Assembly: GCA_964490845.1 (NCBI GenBank)
Contig: CAZBED010000001.1
Span: 620,001-684,000 of the forward strand
Length of the DNA: 64,000 bases
Origin: JADJSS01 sp964490845
GTDB lineage: Bacteria > Bacteroidota > Bacteroidia > Chitinophagales > JADIYW01
Direction: 5' to 3'
A program made the translations under genes and the position numbers. The notes under the pieces are model-generated. The model searched no databases, was not told where the DNA came from, and saw nothing but the letters and a program-made list of their open reading frames with translations. Positions 52,850 through 61,975 of the stretch are shown piece by piece (the first letter of the stretch is position 1; each line of letters starts with the position of its first letter).

Positions 52850-55234
52850 TTATTTCACCAAAGATATTCTCTTATTGGATATTGTTTTTCCATTTACGTC
52901 CAACAAGATAATATAGGCACCTGATTCCAGTTGATTCAGATTATCTAATGTGTACCTGTTGTCTCCTTCGTACAACAAGCCTAAATCCTTTTCGATAACG
53001 GTACGGCCCGAAATATCCATCAGTTTGATTTTAGCGGTTCCTTCAGTAAATAAATTGAAGGCAATTTCCGCTGTATTACTAACAGGGTTAGGATAAACCG
53101 TTAATACCGATTCTTTAACTGCAGTCAGATTTTTCTTTGACACAACTGGCTCGTTGTCTGATGTCTTACCAGAAGCAGCATTGAAAATAACGCCCGGATT
53201 CTCGGTTGCGGCATAACCTGCCAATTTACCGGTAGTAGTTAAATTAACAGTATAATCTTCCACCTCACCGTAGGTAAAGGTTCCGCAGGAAGTTGCAGTC
53301 GATGCATCGCTCATCACCACACGCATACGTGCAGAACCGGCAGTTACCGTTGATGGTACACTAAATACCGCATAGTATGTTCCGCTGCCTGTTGTTGAAC
53401 CGGATACCACTAATTCACCTGCGTCTGTGAAAACACCATTTTTATTAAAGTCAACATAGATTTTCCAGTATTCCGTATAAATGGTGGATGCAAACCCTGC
53501 ACTGAAGCGAATCGTATCATTGGTAGAACCAATTACCAGATTTGTAGACAAACCTGTGTTTACATATCCTCCTGATTCGGCAGCAGAGGTTCTGTTGATA
53601 GAACCTATTTTTATTAAATCAATCCATTCATACGTTCTGTTGCTGCCGTTTGAGGCGCAGTAGGTAACGGTAGAAGACGCTGATGTAGTAAAGGACGCAG
53701 CCGTTGAATAAGCGGATGTTCCGCTAGAGCAAGTCGCTGATACCCGATAGTTATAGGTTGTACTTGCGGTCAATCCCGTTAATGCTCTTGATGTCGTAGT
53801 AATACCGCTTACTGTTGTCCAGGTAGTTGCGGCAGACGTTTTATATTGCAAGGTGTAGCTTGTCGCTCCGCTTACTGCCGTCCAGCTTACCGTTGCACCG
53901 GAGGAACTGATTGAAGAAGACGTCAAACCAGTCGGCACTCCGCAACTTGTCGCTGCTGTAGTTGTGAAGGAAGAAGCTGCCGAATATGCGGATGTTCCGC
54001 TAGAGCATGTCGCTGATACCTGATAGTTATAGGTTGTACTTGCGGTCAATCCCGTTAATGCTCTTGATGTCGTAGTAATACCGCTTACTGTTGTCCAGGT
54101 AGTTGCGGCAGACGTTTTATATTGCAAGGTGTAGCTTGTCGCTCCGCTTACTGCCGTCCAGCTTACCGTTGCACCGGAGGAACTGATTGAAGAAGACGTC
54201 AAACCAGTCGGCACTCCGCATGTAGTGGGAGGCGGTACACATCCTTGTGATGTTACCAATCCTACTCTTGCGCCACCGGATGCAAATAAGGCATTCATTC
54301 TGGTTGATTGTCCTGCACTAAACATATACATACAGGCATCATCCGTATAATCCATATAATTCATGAATAAGTCGCCGTTAGGCCCATTACTGCAAGTTAC
54401 ATGTGGAAATGTCGGGCAACCGAAATTAGAAGTAGACTGCGTAGGAGTATCACTCACTAAATCGTTACCACAGGAAGCATCGCCCCAGATGTGACGCAAG
54501 TTTAACCAATGACCAACTTCATGTGTCATTGTTCTGCCTTTGTTATAAGGTGCCGAAGCACCACCGGGCAAACTTGAATATAAAATTACTACACCGTCCG
54601 TGCTGGCCGCGCCACCCGGAAACTGCGCATAACCTAATAATCCGCTGCCTAAATTACACAGCCATATGTTTAAATATTTTGTAGCATCCCAGGCATCATC
54701 GCCACCAGTCGAAGATTTTTTTACTTTATCATCATCAATAAAAGAGGTAGAGGTTGTTGATTTTCTTACAATACCTGTTGTTGCATTACCACTCGGATCT
54801 CTCTGAGCCAAACAAAACTGGATACCTGTATTTCCCGCTTTTATAGAAGAAAAAGCAGAAGGCAGGCTTGAAATGTCTGTATTCGTGCCGCCATAATCAG
54901 CATTCAGCACAGCTAACTGATTCTGAATCATCGCATCGCTCACGTTTTGTGCCGTAGTGTTGTACACAACGTGAAAAACCACCGGAATGGTAATCGTTGC
55001 TGCAACAGCATTACCGTTGGGATTGGCTTTCTTGTGTGTTGCTGCATTCTGAATGAAGATATTGGTAAACTGTTCTATCTGGTCCATTCTCCCTTTCATC
55101 GAGGGGTCGGCTTTCAGCTGTCTGTCCAATACTTCAGAAGTTGCACATCTTTTGTAGTTTTTTTCTGCAAATGCAGAGAATGTACTCCATAGCAATACTG
55201 CTACGAGTAAAATTTGGGTTGAAAATTTTCTCAT
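52850..55234 (-). CDS. Secreted M43-type metalloprotease with FN3 repeats and T9SS sorting domain
   Basis: The 794-residue protein has a signal peptide (residues 1-23). The zinc-protease domain has H238-EVGH242 and H248 as ligands (HEVGHWLNLRHIWGD) and a Met-turn near MNYMDYTDDACMYMF, as in M43 pappalysins. Two fibronectin type III repeats of about 92 residues are nearly identical and probably arose by recent duplication. A GEVED-like beta domain follows. The last roughly 85 residues (TVYPNPVSNTAEIAFNLF, then GRTVIEKDLGLL) are a T9SS type A sorting domain, so the protein is exported to the cell surface or medium. Confidence 0.93.
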   Translation of the reverse strand: MRKFSTQILLVAVLLWSTFSAFAEKNYKRCATSEVLDRQLKADPSMKGRMDQIEQFTNIFIQNAATHKKANPNGNAVAATITIPVVFHVVYNTTAQNVSDAMIQNQLAVLNADYGGTNTDISSLPSAFSSIKAGNTGIQFCLAQRDPSGNATTGIVRKSTTSTSFIDDDKVKKSSTGGDDAWDATKYLNIWLCNLGSGLLGYAQFPGGAASTDGVVILYSSLPGGASAPYNKGRTMTHEVGHWLNLRHIWGDASCGNDLVSDTPTQSTSNFGCPTFPHVTCSNGPNGDLFMNYMDYTDDACMYMFSAGQSTRMNALFASGGARVGLVTSQGCVPPPTTCGVPTGLTSSSISSSGATVSWTAVSGATSYTLQYKTSAATTWTTVSGITTTSRALTGLTASTTYNYQVSATCSSGTSAYSAASSFTTTAATSCGVPTGLTSSSISSSGATVSWTAVSGATSYTLQYKTSAATTWTTVSGITTTSRALTGLTASTTYNYRVSATCSSGTSAYSTAASFTTSASSTVTYCASNGSNRTYEWIDLIKIGSINRTSAAESGGYVNTGLSTNLVIGSTNDTIRFSAGFASTIYTEYWKIYVDFNKNGVFTDAGELVVSGSTTGSGTYYAVFSVPSTVTAGSARMRVVMSDASTATSCGTFTYGEVEDYTVNLTTTGKLAGYAATENPGVIFNAASGKTSDNEPVVSKKNLTAVKESVLTVYPNPVSNTAEIAFNLFTEGTAKIKLMDISGRTVIEKDLGLLYEGDNRYTLDNLNQLESGAYIILLDVNGKTISNKRISLVK
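53712..54219 (-). repeat. Tandem duplication of an FN3-encoding unit (period 276 bp)
   Basis: The segment 53712-53943 and the segment 53988-54219 differ at only a few positions (for example ACCCGAT against ACCTGAT). The period of 276 bp equals 92 codons, so the copies stay in frame. It marks a recent duplication or gene conversion in the protease gene. Confidence 0.85.
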
Positions 55235-55312
55235 TTGTGTTGTTTACGTTAAGCTAATCTACTAATTACCTATTATTTAGACACATTTGTATGATTTTTT
55301 AACATTTCTTTC

Positions 55313-55350
55313 AATAAAAAAATCCCGCGAAAAAATGATCCGCGGGATAT
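55313..55350 (-). terminator. Terminator of the fad operon
   Basis: Arms ATCCCGCG (55322-55329) and CGCGGGAT (55341-55348) are followed on the minus strand by a T7 run. It lies about 44 bp after the fadE stop. Confidence 0.88.
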
Positions 55351-55391
55351 TTGATTAAACGGATAGTATCTAAGCCATCCTGAAACGTGTA

Positions 55392-57179
55392 TTACAGATT
55401 GTATTTACCGGCTTCGAGAACCTTAGCGGCAATTCGGCGGCGTGCATCTTTTACATTTACCGGTTCATACTTGGTGAAACGCTTTAAACCCATCAGCATA
55501 ATACGAAGTTCATCGCCTTCGGCAAAGGATTGTAAAGCATCCTTACCATTTATGTTAATCCGATTCATCGCGTCGTTAAAAAATACTTTCAGTATATCGA
55601 CATATACCTGTTCTGCTTTATCTCCCTTATCAAAGATTTTTTTCACGCGCAGTAACAGGGACTCCATCACATAAATATCAATCAGCATATCTGCTGCATT
55701 CATGATGATTTCCTGCTCATCTTTCAATTTCGCCATTAACTTCTGAACAGCTCCGCCTGCCGCCAGCAAAAAGGCCTTTTTCGCATTCTTCAATGCTTTT
55801 TCCTCTGCTGCGAACTGGCTGTCACTTTCGTCTCCGAAATCAGGAACACTCATCAGTTCTTTCTGAATGGCCATACCCGGTGTCATCAGGTCAATTTTGC
55901 CCGACATTGCACGTTTCAATAACATATCAACAGACAGCAAGCGATTGATTTCGCTGGTACCTTCGTAAATACGGGCAATTCTGGAATCGCGGTAAGCACG
56001 CGGCGCACCAGTCTCCTCAGAGAAGCCCATACCGCCGTGGATTTGTACGTTTTCGTCCACTACAAAATCCAATACTTCTGAGCCGTACACTTTTATGATA
56101 GCGCACTCTATGGCATATTCTTCCGCAGCACCCAGTAATGATTTTGCAAAGTCTGCACCTTGTTCTTTCAGAATCACTTCTGTATTTTCAATATCATCCG
56201 CACAACGGTATGTCGCTACTTCCAGAGCGAAGATGCGTATCGCCATTTCCGCGATTTTGTGTTGAATGGCACCAAAGGTAGAAATGGATTTATTAAACTG
56301 GTTTCTTTCAATCGCGTAGCTGACCGCCATATTGAATGTTTCGCGTGCACCGCCCAACGCTGTTGCACCGAGCTTGTATCGTCCGATATTCAGGATATTA
56401 AACGCTATGAGATGGCCTTTCCCACGCTCGCCCAGCATATTCTCTACCGGAATGCGGCAGTTTTCAAAAAAGACCTGACGGGTAGATGAGCCTTTAATAC
56501 CCATTTTATCTTCTTCAGCACCCAATGTCAGGCCCGGAGTGCCTTTTTCCACTAAAAATGCGGTGAATTCTTTTCCATCGATTTTTGCAAACACAGTAAA
56601 CAAATCCGCAAACCCTGCATTGGTAATCCACATCTTCTGGCCGTTTAGTATCCACTCTTTTCCATCGTCGCTCAAAGTAGCGGTTGTCTTGGCACCCAAC
56701 GCATCCGAACCCGATCCAGGCTCTGTCAGGCAGTAAGAAGCCGCCCATTCTCCGCTTGCCAGTTTGGGTAAGTAGTTGCGTTTTTGTTCTTCCGTCCCGA
56801 AATACAAGGTAGGCAATGTTCCGATACCGATATGGCAGATGGAAGTGGTTGCGAATGAACCTGTACGTCCGTATTCTTCCGCGATAATACACCCGGTGAT
56901 AACGTCCTGTTCCATTCCTCCATAGGTTTCCGGAATTGCTGTTGACAGCAAGCCCAGCTCACCGGCCTTCGCCAGCAATTCTTTCGACAAACCCGGCTCT
57001 TGTTTTTCGTATTCTTTCCATCTTGGCATTACTTCTTTTTCTACAAAATCAGAAGCCATGGAGCGTACCATCTGTTGTTCTTCCGTATAGTCTTCCGGGG
57101 TGAAAACCATTTCGGTAGTGGAATCCTTGATGATGAATTCACCACCTTTTAATGCTAATACTTTTTCTGCTGTTGACAT
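55392..57179 (-). CDS. fadE: Acyl-CoA dehydrogenase (FadE type)
   Basis: The 595-residue flavoenzyme is a long acyl-CoA dehydrogenase of the Bacillus FadE type. Conserved elements are CLTEPGSGSDALGAKTTA, the segment with WITNAGFADLFTVFAK, and QIHGGMGFSEETGAPRAYRDSRI with its catalytic YEGTSEINRLL. The C-terminal extension of about 150 residues matches the long subfamily. It carries out the first step of beta-oxidation. It is the last gene of the fadN-IVP-fadA-fadE operon. Confidence 0.94.
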   Translation of the reverse strand: MSTAEKVLALKGGEFIIKDSTTEMVFTPEDYTEEQQMVRSMASDFVEKEVMPRWKEYEKQEPGLSKELLAKAGELGLLSTAIPETYGGMEQDVITGCIIAEEYGRTGSFATTSICHIGIGTLPTLYFGTEEQKRNYLPKLASGEWAASYCLTEPGSGSDALGAKTTATLSDDGKEWILNGQKMWITNAGFADLFTVFAKIDGKEFTAFLVEKGTPGLTLGAEEDKMGIKGSSTRQVFFENCRIPVENMLGERGKGHLIAFNILNIGRYKLGATALGGARETFNMAVSYAIERNQFNKSISTFGAIQHKIAEMAIRIFALEVATYRCADDIENTEVILKEQGADFAKSLLGAAEEYAIECAIIKVYGSEVLDFVVDENVQIHGGMGFSEETGAPRAYRDSRIARIYEGTSEINRLLSVDMLLKRAMSGKIDLMTPGMAIQKELMSVPDFGDESDSQFAAEEKALKNAKKAFLLAAGGAVQKLMAKLKDEQEIIMNAADMLIDIYVMESLLLRVKKIFDKGDKAEQVYVDILKVFFNDAMNRININGKDALQSFAEGDELRIMLMGLKRFTKYEPVNVKDARRRIAAKVLEAGKYNL

Positions 57180-57196
57180 TTTATTCAGATTTTAGT

Positions 57197-57252
57197 GATG
57201 TGAATTTGAGATAGAAGACAAAAAGATTTTCTTATATCTTCTATCTCACATC
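57197..57252. repeat. Inverted repeat in the fadA-fadE spacer
   Basis: Arms GAGATAGAAGA (57208-57218) and TCTTCTATCTC (57237-57247) are perfect; the outer GATGTGA (57197-57203) also matches the terminal TCACATC. The element fills most of the gap between fadA and fadE and could be a small hairpin in the mRNA. Confidence 0.7.
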
Positions 57253-57259
57253 TAATATT

Positions 57260-58438
57260 TTATTTCAATCGTTCAATAATACCTGCGATACCTTGTCCGC
57301 CGCCGATACAAGCCGAAACCATACCGTAGCGTTTATTCTGACGACGCATTTCATTGATTAACTGTACGGATAATTTCGCTCCCGAACAGCCCAGCGGATG
57401 GCCTAATGCAATCGCACCGCCGTTCGGATTGATGATATCCGGGTTTAAGCCCAAAGTTCTGATAACGGCTAAAGACTGTGCCGCAAACGCTTCGTTCAAT
57501 TCTATCATTTCGATATCTTCCTGTTTCAGGCCGGCTTGTTTCAGTGCTTGAGGTATCGCCACTACGGGACCTATACCCATGATGCGCGGCTCACAACCTA
57601 CGACAGCACTGGTTACTAAACGTGCAATCGGTTCAATATTTAATTCTTTCACCATTCGCTCGCTCATCACGAGCACGAATGCCGCACCGTCAGACGTTTG
57701 AGAAGAGTTACCTGCCGTAACGGAACCTTTCGCTGCGAACACCGGTTTCAGTTTTGCCAGACCTTCAATGGTTGTATCTTTTCGCGCACCCTCGTCGGTA
57801 TCTACCACGAAAGAGCGTGTTTTGCGTTTGTTGTTTTGCAGGTACACTTCTTCCACCGTTACAGGAACGATTTCATCCTTAAATTTTCCGGACTCAATTG
57901 CTGCAATCGCTTTTTGATGTGAGTTGAAAGAAAACAAATCCTGGTCTTCCCTGCTGATGTTGTATTGTGTTGCCACCGCTTCTGCCGTTAACCCCATGGA
58001 AGAATAGTAATCAGGCGTGGTGGATGCGATATCGTAATTCAATACCGTTCTCCAGCCTGTCATGGGTAATAAGGACATGGATTCCACACCACCGGCGATG
58101 ATGCATTCTGCCATGCCAGCCTTAATTTTTGCCGTTGCCATCGCGATGGTTTCCAGGCCGGATGCACAGTAACGATTAACCGTTACACCACCAACTGTCA
58201 GTGGCAATCCTGCACGCAACACAATCATACGACCAATCTGCATGCCTTGTTCCGCTTCCGGAATAGCGTTGCCACAGATTAAGTCATCGATACGCGCAGG
58301 ATCCAAACCCGGAACGGAGGCTACCAGATGTTTGACCACGTCCGCACCTAAATCATCCGGACGATAAAAGCGGAACCCGCCTTTTTTTGCTTTGCCGATT
58401 GCTGAACGGTAACCGGCTACTATATATGCTTCATTCAT
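57260..58438 (-). CDS. fadA: Acetyl-CoA acyltransferase (thiolase, FadA type)
   Basis: The 392-residue thiolase has the nucleophile in VNRYCASGLETIAMA, the segment GGVESMSL, the GNSSQTSDGAAFVLVM motif, and the C-terminal NPNGGAIALGHPLGCSGA and ACIGGGQGIAG. It cleaves 3-ketoacyl-CoA to acetyl-CoA. Its start follows directly after the dispersed leader repeat. Confidence 0.96.
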   Translation of the reverse strand: MNEAYIVAGYRSAIGKAKKGGFRFYRPDDLGADVVKHLVASVPGLDPARIDDLICGNAIPEAEQGMQIGRMIVLRAGLPLTVGGVTVNRYCASGLETIAMATAKIKAGMAECIIAGGVESMSLLPMTGWRTVLNYDIASTTPDYYSSMGLTAEAVATQYNISREDQDLFSFNSHQKAIAAIESGKFKDEIVPVTVEEVYLQNNKRKTRSFVVDTDEGARKDTTIEGLAKLKPVFAAKGSVTAGNSSQTSDGAAFVLVMSERMVKELNIEPIARLVTSAVVGCEPRIMGIGPVVAIPQALKQAGLKQEDIEMIELNEAFAAQSLAVIRTLGLNPDIINPNGGAIALGHPLGCSGAKLSVQLINEMRRQNKRYGMVSACIGGGQGIAGIIERLK

Positions 58439-58444
58439 AATTTG

Positions 58445-58464
58445 AGTATTAAGTAGTGAGTATT
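58445..58464 (-). repeat. Dispersed 20-bp leader repeat before fadA
   Basis: On the minus strand this is AATACTCACTACTTAATACT, identical to 43834-43853, and ends 6 bp before the fadA ATG. A shorter ACTTAATACT unit precedes it and touches the stop codon of the four-helix-bundle gene. Confidence 0.8.
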
Positions 58465-58469
58465 AAGTA

Positions 58470-58826
58470 TTAAGATTCTTTTTTTATTTTAATTAATTTA
58501 TAAATCATCTTCTGAATTTTCTGCAATTCAGTTATAAGCAGAGTTACCATATCATTTTGTAAGAAATTAATATCAACACATAATAATAGTTGCGTTTCCA
58601 ATTCAAAGCTGGAACCGTAAGCAATCTCTAAGAAATAAGCAAATTCTTTATTAGATGATCTGCTCGCACCTTCGGCAATATTGGATGGGATAGACACTGC
58701 ACATCTTCTTATTTGGCTGATTAAACCAAATTTTTCTTCAGATGGGAGTTGAGTAGACAAATCATATATAGACTTAACCAACATTCTTGCTTTTTGCCAA
58801 ACTATCAATTCTTTATAATTATTCAT
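58470..58826 (-). CDS. Four-helix-bundle protein (23S rRNA IVP-like)
   Basis: The 118-residue protein has the family pattern YKELIVWQKARMLVKSIYDL, then FGLISQIRRCAVSIPSNIAEGASR and a C-terminal helix of Lys/Ile. This is the four-helix-bundle family encoded in intervening sequences of bacterial 23S rRNA and as single genes. Function is unknown; a nucleic-acid-binding or selfish role is suspected. Here it interrupts the fadN-fadA order, with the dispersed leader repeat on its downstream side. Confidence 0.9.
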   Translation of the reverse strand: MNNYKELIVWQKARMLVKSIYDLSTQLPSEEKFGLISQIRRCAVSIPSNIAEGASRSSNKEFAYFLEIAYGSSFELETQLLLCVDINFLQNDMVTLLITELQKIQKMIYKLIKIKKES

Positions 58827-58855
58827 TCTTACAACCTGATACTTATGTCTTGCTA

Positions 58856-61246
58856 CTAATTACGCAACGGTTTTCCTGTCGTTAGCATTGCCTGGATTCT
58901 TTCCAGTGTTTTCTTCTCACCGCAAAGTGACAGGAATGCTTCTCTTTCCAAATCCAGTAAATATTGCTCATTCACAGTGGTTGGTGCAGACAAGTCGCCA
59001 CCGCACATTACGTAGGCGATCTTCTTAGCGATTTTCGCATCGTGCTGTGAAATGTAACCACCCGCGATGAAAGACTCCACGCCTACTGTCAATGTACCCA
59101 GACCGGTTCTTCCCAACACCTGGATGTCATTTCTGTGAGCCGGCTGAGAATACCCTTCTTCGCTTAAGCGCAACACTTCCTGTTTCGCTTCCGCAATCAC
59201 ACGTTTTGCATTGATAACAACCCTGTCTTTATTTTTTCTCATCAAGCCCGCATCGAATGCTTCAGCCGCTGAAGTAGCGACTTTCGCCATCGCGATGTTC
59301 AGGAAATTATCCTGTAAGGATTGTAACATCGGATCACCGTTTTTGAAACTGTCAGATGTGCGCAATGCCAGTTCTTTCGTTCCGCCGCCGGCAGGAATCA
59401 AACCAACACCCACTTCCACCAAACCGATATATGTTTCAGCAGAAGCCACCACTACATCTGAGTGCATGGTCACTTCACAACCACCACCTAAGGTCATGCC
59501 ATGAGGAGCCGAAACTACCGGAACAGATGAATACCTGCAACGCATGGTCGTTTGCTGAAACTGACGAACCGCAATATCGAGTTCATCATATTCCTGATCC
59601 ATGGCAAGCATAGCAATCATCATTAAATTTGCCCCTACAGAGAAGTTTGGCGCATCATTACCAATCACCAGACCTTTGTATCCGCCTTCCGCGATTTCAA
59701 TGGATTTGTTTATAGCTTGCAATACATCGCCACCTAATGAATTCATTTTGGAAGTGAACTCGAGGTTCAATACGCCGTCGCCGATATCATGTAAAGTACC
59801 GCCGCTGTTTTTCCAAACCGGTTTATTGCCACGTAAATTATCCAGGATGATGAAGGACTCCGCACCCGGAATGGTTTTGTAAGATTTAGAAGCCTGATCG
59901 TAGTATTTTCTTACGCCGTTTTCCACTTTGTAGAAAGCGGTATTTCCTGCTGCAACCATTTCTTTCACCCATCCTGAGATAGCCAAACCATCTGTTTCTG
60001 CCAGTTCTATACCCTTCTGTACACCTACAATATCCCAATACTGGAACGGACCTATTTCCCATGCAAAACCTGCACGCAGCGCATCGTCCACCGCATATAA
60101 CACATCGGAAATTTCAGGAACACGGTTGGAAACATACGCAAACAGACCTGCCAATGAACGTTTCACCAATTGCGCTCCTTTATCATCCGCCTTGATGAAT
60201 ACGTTTACTTTATCGCTTAAACTTTCTACCTTCTTAGCAGCATCCAACGATGCAAATTTAGGCTTGCCGGTTGGTTCGTACTGCAGCGTGTCTAATCGCA
60301 AAGAGAACGAATTTCTTTTCTCGTCTTTATAATAATATCCTTTTTTGGATTTGTTACCATAGAATTTGTTATCCAACAGGAACTGAACATAAGCAGGCAC
60401 CTCGAATGCACCGGCTTGCTCGTCGTTCGGGCAGTTTTCCTTGATGCCCATCATTACTTTAGTGCCGGTATCGTTACCTACTAAATCAGATAATTTGAAT
60501 GTACCTGTTTTCGGACGGCCGATAGCTGGACCTGTCAAGGCATCCACTTCTTCGATCGTCAATCCTAATTCCTGTGTCAGCTGGAATACTTTCGCCATGG
60601 CATAAACCCCTACACGATTCGCGATGAACGCCGGTGTATCTTTACACAATACGGTTTCTTTTCCTAAGAAAACATCTCCGTAATGCATTAAGAAATCTAC
60701 TACACTCTGGTCTGTTTTTGCAGTTGGGATGATCTCCAGCAATCTCAGGTATCTCGGAGGGTTAAAGAAGTGCGTTCCGCAGAAATGTTTCTGGAAATCT
60801 TCGCTTCTGCCTTCTGCCATCAGATGGATAGGAATGCCCGATGTGTTGGATGTTACCAGCGTACCAGGTTTTCTCAATTTATCCACCTTTTCAAACACCT
60901 GCTGTTTGATGTCGAGACGTTCGATAACAACTTCGATAATCCAGTCGCAATCTTTAATTTTCGGCATGTCATCGTCAAAATTCCCCAGCGTAACTCTGCC
61001 TGCTGAGGCTGCATTGTAGGCCTGTGCCGGTTTTGATTTTAAGGCAAATGCGAACGCGTCATTCACGATTCTGTTGCGCAATTTGGGATTTGCTTTCTCC
61101 TCTTCTTTCAGGTCGAAGGGTACGATATCCAGCAGCAATACTTCCAGGCCGATATTGGCCAGGTGCAGTGCTATACCTGAACCCATGACGCCTGAACCCA
61201 ATACTGCTACTTTCTTAATAGCTCTGTTTTGTGTTTTCGATTCCAT
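58856..61246 (-). CDS. fadN: Bifunctional 3-hydroxyacyl-CoA dehydrogenase / enoyl-CoA hydratase (FadN type)
   Basis: The 796-residue protein begins with the NAD-binding 3-hydroxyacyl-CoA dehydrogenase domain (KVAVLGSGVMGSGIALHLANIG), then its C-terminal dehydrogenase part. A crotonase domain follows, with the oxyanion segment PVVSAPHGMTLGGGCEV and GLIPAGGG. This order (dehydrogenase first) is that of Bacillus FadN, not E. coli FadB. With fadA and fadE it forms a fadNAE-type beta-oxidation operon, interrupted here by one small gene. Confidence 0.95.
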   Translation of the reverse strand: MESKTQNRAIKKVAVLGSGVMGSGIALHLANIGLEVLLLDIVPFDLKEEEKANPKLRNRIVNDAFAFALKSKPAQAYNAASAGRVTLGNFDDDMPKIKDCDWIIEVVIERLDIKQQVFEKVDKLRKPGTLVTSNTSGIPIHLMAEGRSEDFQKHFCGTHFFNPPRYLRLLEIIPTAKTDQSVVDFLMHYGDVFLGKETVLCKDTPAFIANRVGVYAMAKVFQLTQELGLTIEEVDALTGPAIGRPKTGTFKLSDLVGNDTGTKVMMGIKENCPNDEQAGAFEVPAYVQFLLDNKFYGNKSKKGYYYKDEKRNSFSLRLDTLQYEPTGKPKFASLDAAKKVESLSDKVNVFIKADDKGAQLVKRSLAGLFAYVSNRVPEISDVLYAVDDALRAGFAWEIGPFQYWDIVGVQKGIELAETDGLAISGWVKEMVAAGNTAFYKVENGVRKYYDQASKSYKTIPGAESFIILDNLRGNKPVWKNSGGTLHDIGDGVLNLEFTSKMNSLGGDVLQAINKSIEIAEGGYKGLVIGNDAPNFSVGANLMMIAMLAMDQEYDELDIAVRQFQQTTMRCRYSSVPVVSAPHGMTLGGGCEVTMHSDVVVASAETYIGLVEVGVGLIPAGGGTKELALRTSDSFKNGDPMLQSLQDNFLNIAMAKVATSAAEAFDAGLMRKNKDRVVINAKRVIAEAKQEVLRLSEEGYSQPAHRNDIQVLGRTGLGTLTVGVESFIAGGYISQHDAKIAKKIAYVMCGGDLSAPTTVNEQYLLDLEREAFLSLCGEKKTLERIQAMLTTGKPLRN

Positions 61247-61277
61247 ATTCAGTTTGTGTAATTGTATAATAAAAAGA

Positions 61278-61862
61278 TTAGTTGTTTTGTTTAAGATCGG
61301 CCAGGGTATATGCAGCGAATCTGCTCATTAAACGGTCGTATGCATTTTTGATATACCGTGCATCCTTAAAAATCCGGGTCATCATCACTGCTCCCTCAAA
61401 TTCGGCTACGGTCTGTTCGGCTAATTTTTTGGCATCTTCTTCATTTGTGATTTCCTTGAACACATATTCCACGGCACTCATCCATTCTTTGTAAAAATCA
61501 CGGATATGTTCGGCAAACTCAGGAATGGCACGCGCTGTTTCTACGCCAATATTGCCCATGATATTTCCGTCAGACAACAATGCTCTCTCCGATTTCTTGA
61601 ACATCTTCTCCATGCGCTGCTGCGGCGACAAGGTTTGGTCGTAAGCTATAGAAAAGACCTCTTTCTGAAAAAACTCGTGCGCATACTTGATAACGGCACT
61701 CATCAACGCCTCTTTGCTGGGAAAGTAATGATACAAACTGCCTTTCAGAAGGCCGCAGGCCGCGGCAATATCGGCTATTGAAGTATTATGGTAGCTTTTC
61801 TGGCGAAAAAGTTTCAGCGACTGTTTTAAAATATCTTCGACACTTACTTTTTGCTTTGGCAC
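61278..61862 (-). CDS. TetR-family regulator of the fad operon
   Basis: The longest frame begins with TTG at 61895; I prefer the GTG at 61862, giving (M)PKQKVSVEDILKQSLKLF and 194 residues. The helix-turn-helix is NTSIADIAAACGLLKGSLYHYFPSKEALM. It lies 31 bp upstream of fadN on the same strand and is probably the local repressor of beta-oxidation genes, by analogy with Bacillus FadR controlling fadNAE. Two palindromes lie in its upstream region. Confidence 0.88.
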   Translation of the reverse strand: MPKQKVSVEDILKQSLKLFRQKSYHNTSIADIAAACGLLKGSLYHYFPSKEALMSAVIKYAHEFFQKEVFSIAYDQTLSPQQRMEKMFKKSERALLSDGNIMGNIGVETARAIPEFAEHIRDFYKEWMSAVEYVFKEITNEEDAKKLAEQTVAEFEGAVMMTRIFKDARYIKNAYDRLMSRFAAYTLADLKQNN

Positions 61863-61910
61863 CTTTTGTTGTATTAAGACACTAAAAATAAACAATCAAA
61901 CAGATTTTAT

Positions 61911-61920
61911 CAAACGTTTG
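61911..61920. promoter_or_regulatory. Palindrome CAAACGTTTG upstream of the fad tetR gene
   Basis: The 10-bp perfect palindrome lies 48 bp before the chosen start. Partial half-sites (AAACAGATTTTATCAAAC) precede it. It is a reasonable TetR operator. Confidence 0.4.
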
Positions 61921-61935
61921 TTTGGTAAGTAATGA

Positions 61936-61975
61936 TTTGATAATATTTCAATGCATGCATTGAAATATTATCAAA
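61936..61975. promoter_or_regulatory. Perfect 40-bp palindrome
   Basis: The left arm TTTGATAATATTTCAATGCA (61936-61955) is followed directly by its exact reverse complement (61956-61975) with no spacer. It is AT-rich, without a T-run, so it is not a standard terminator. It could be a binding site for a multimeric regulator or a cruciform-forming site in the fad upstream region. Confidence 0.6.

Noticed and set aside
53712..54219. A CRISPR-like repeat array
   Set aside because: There are only two long in-frame copies encoding FN3 domains, with no spacers.
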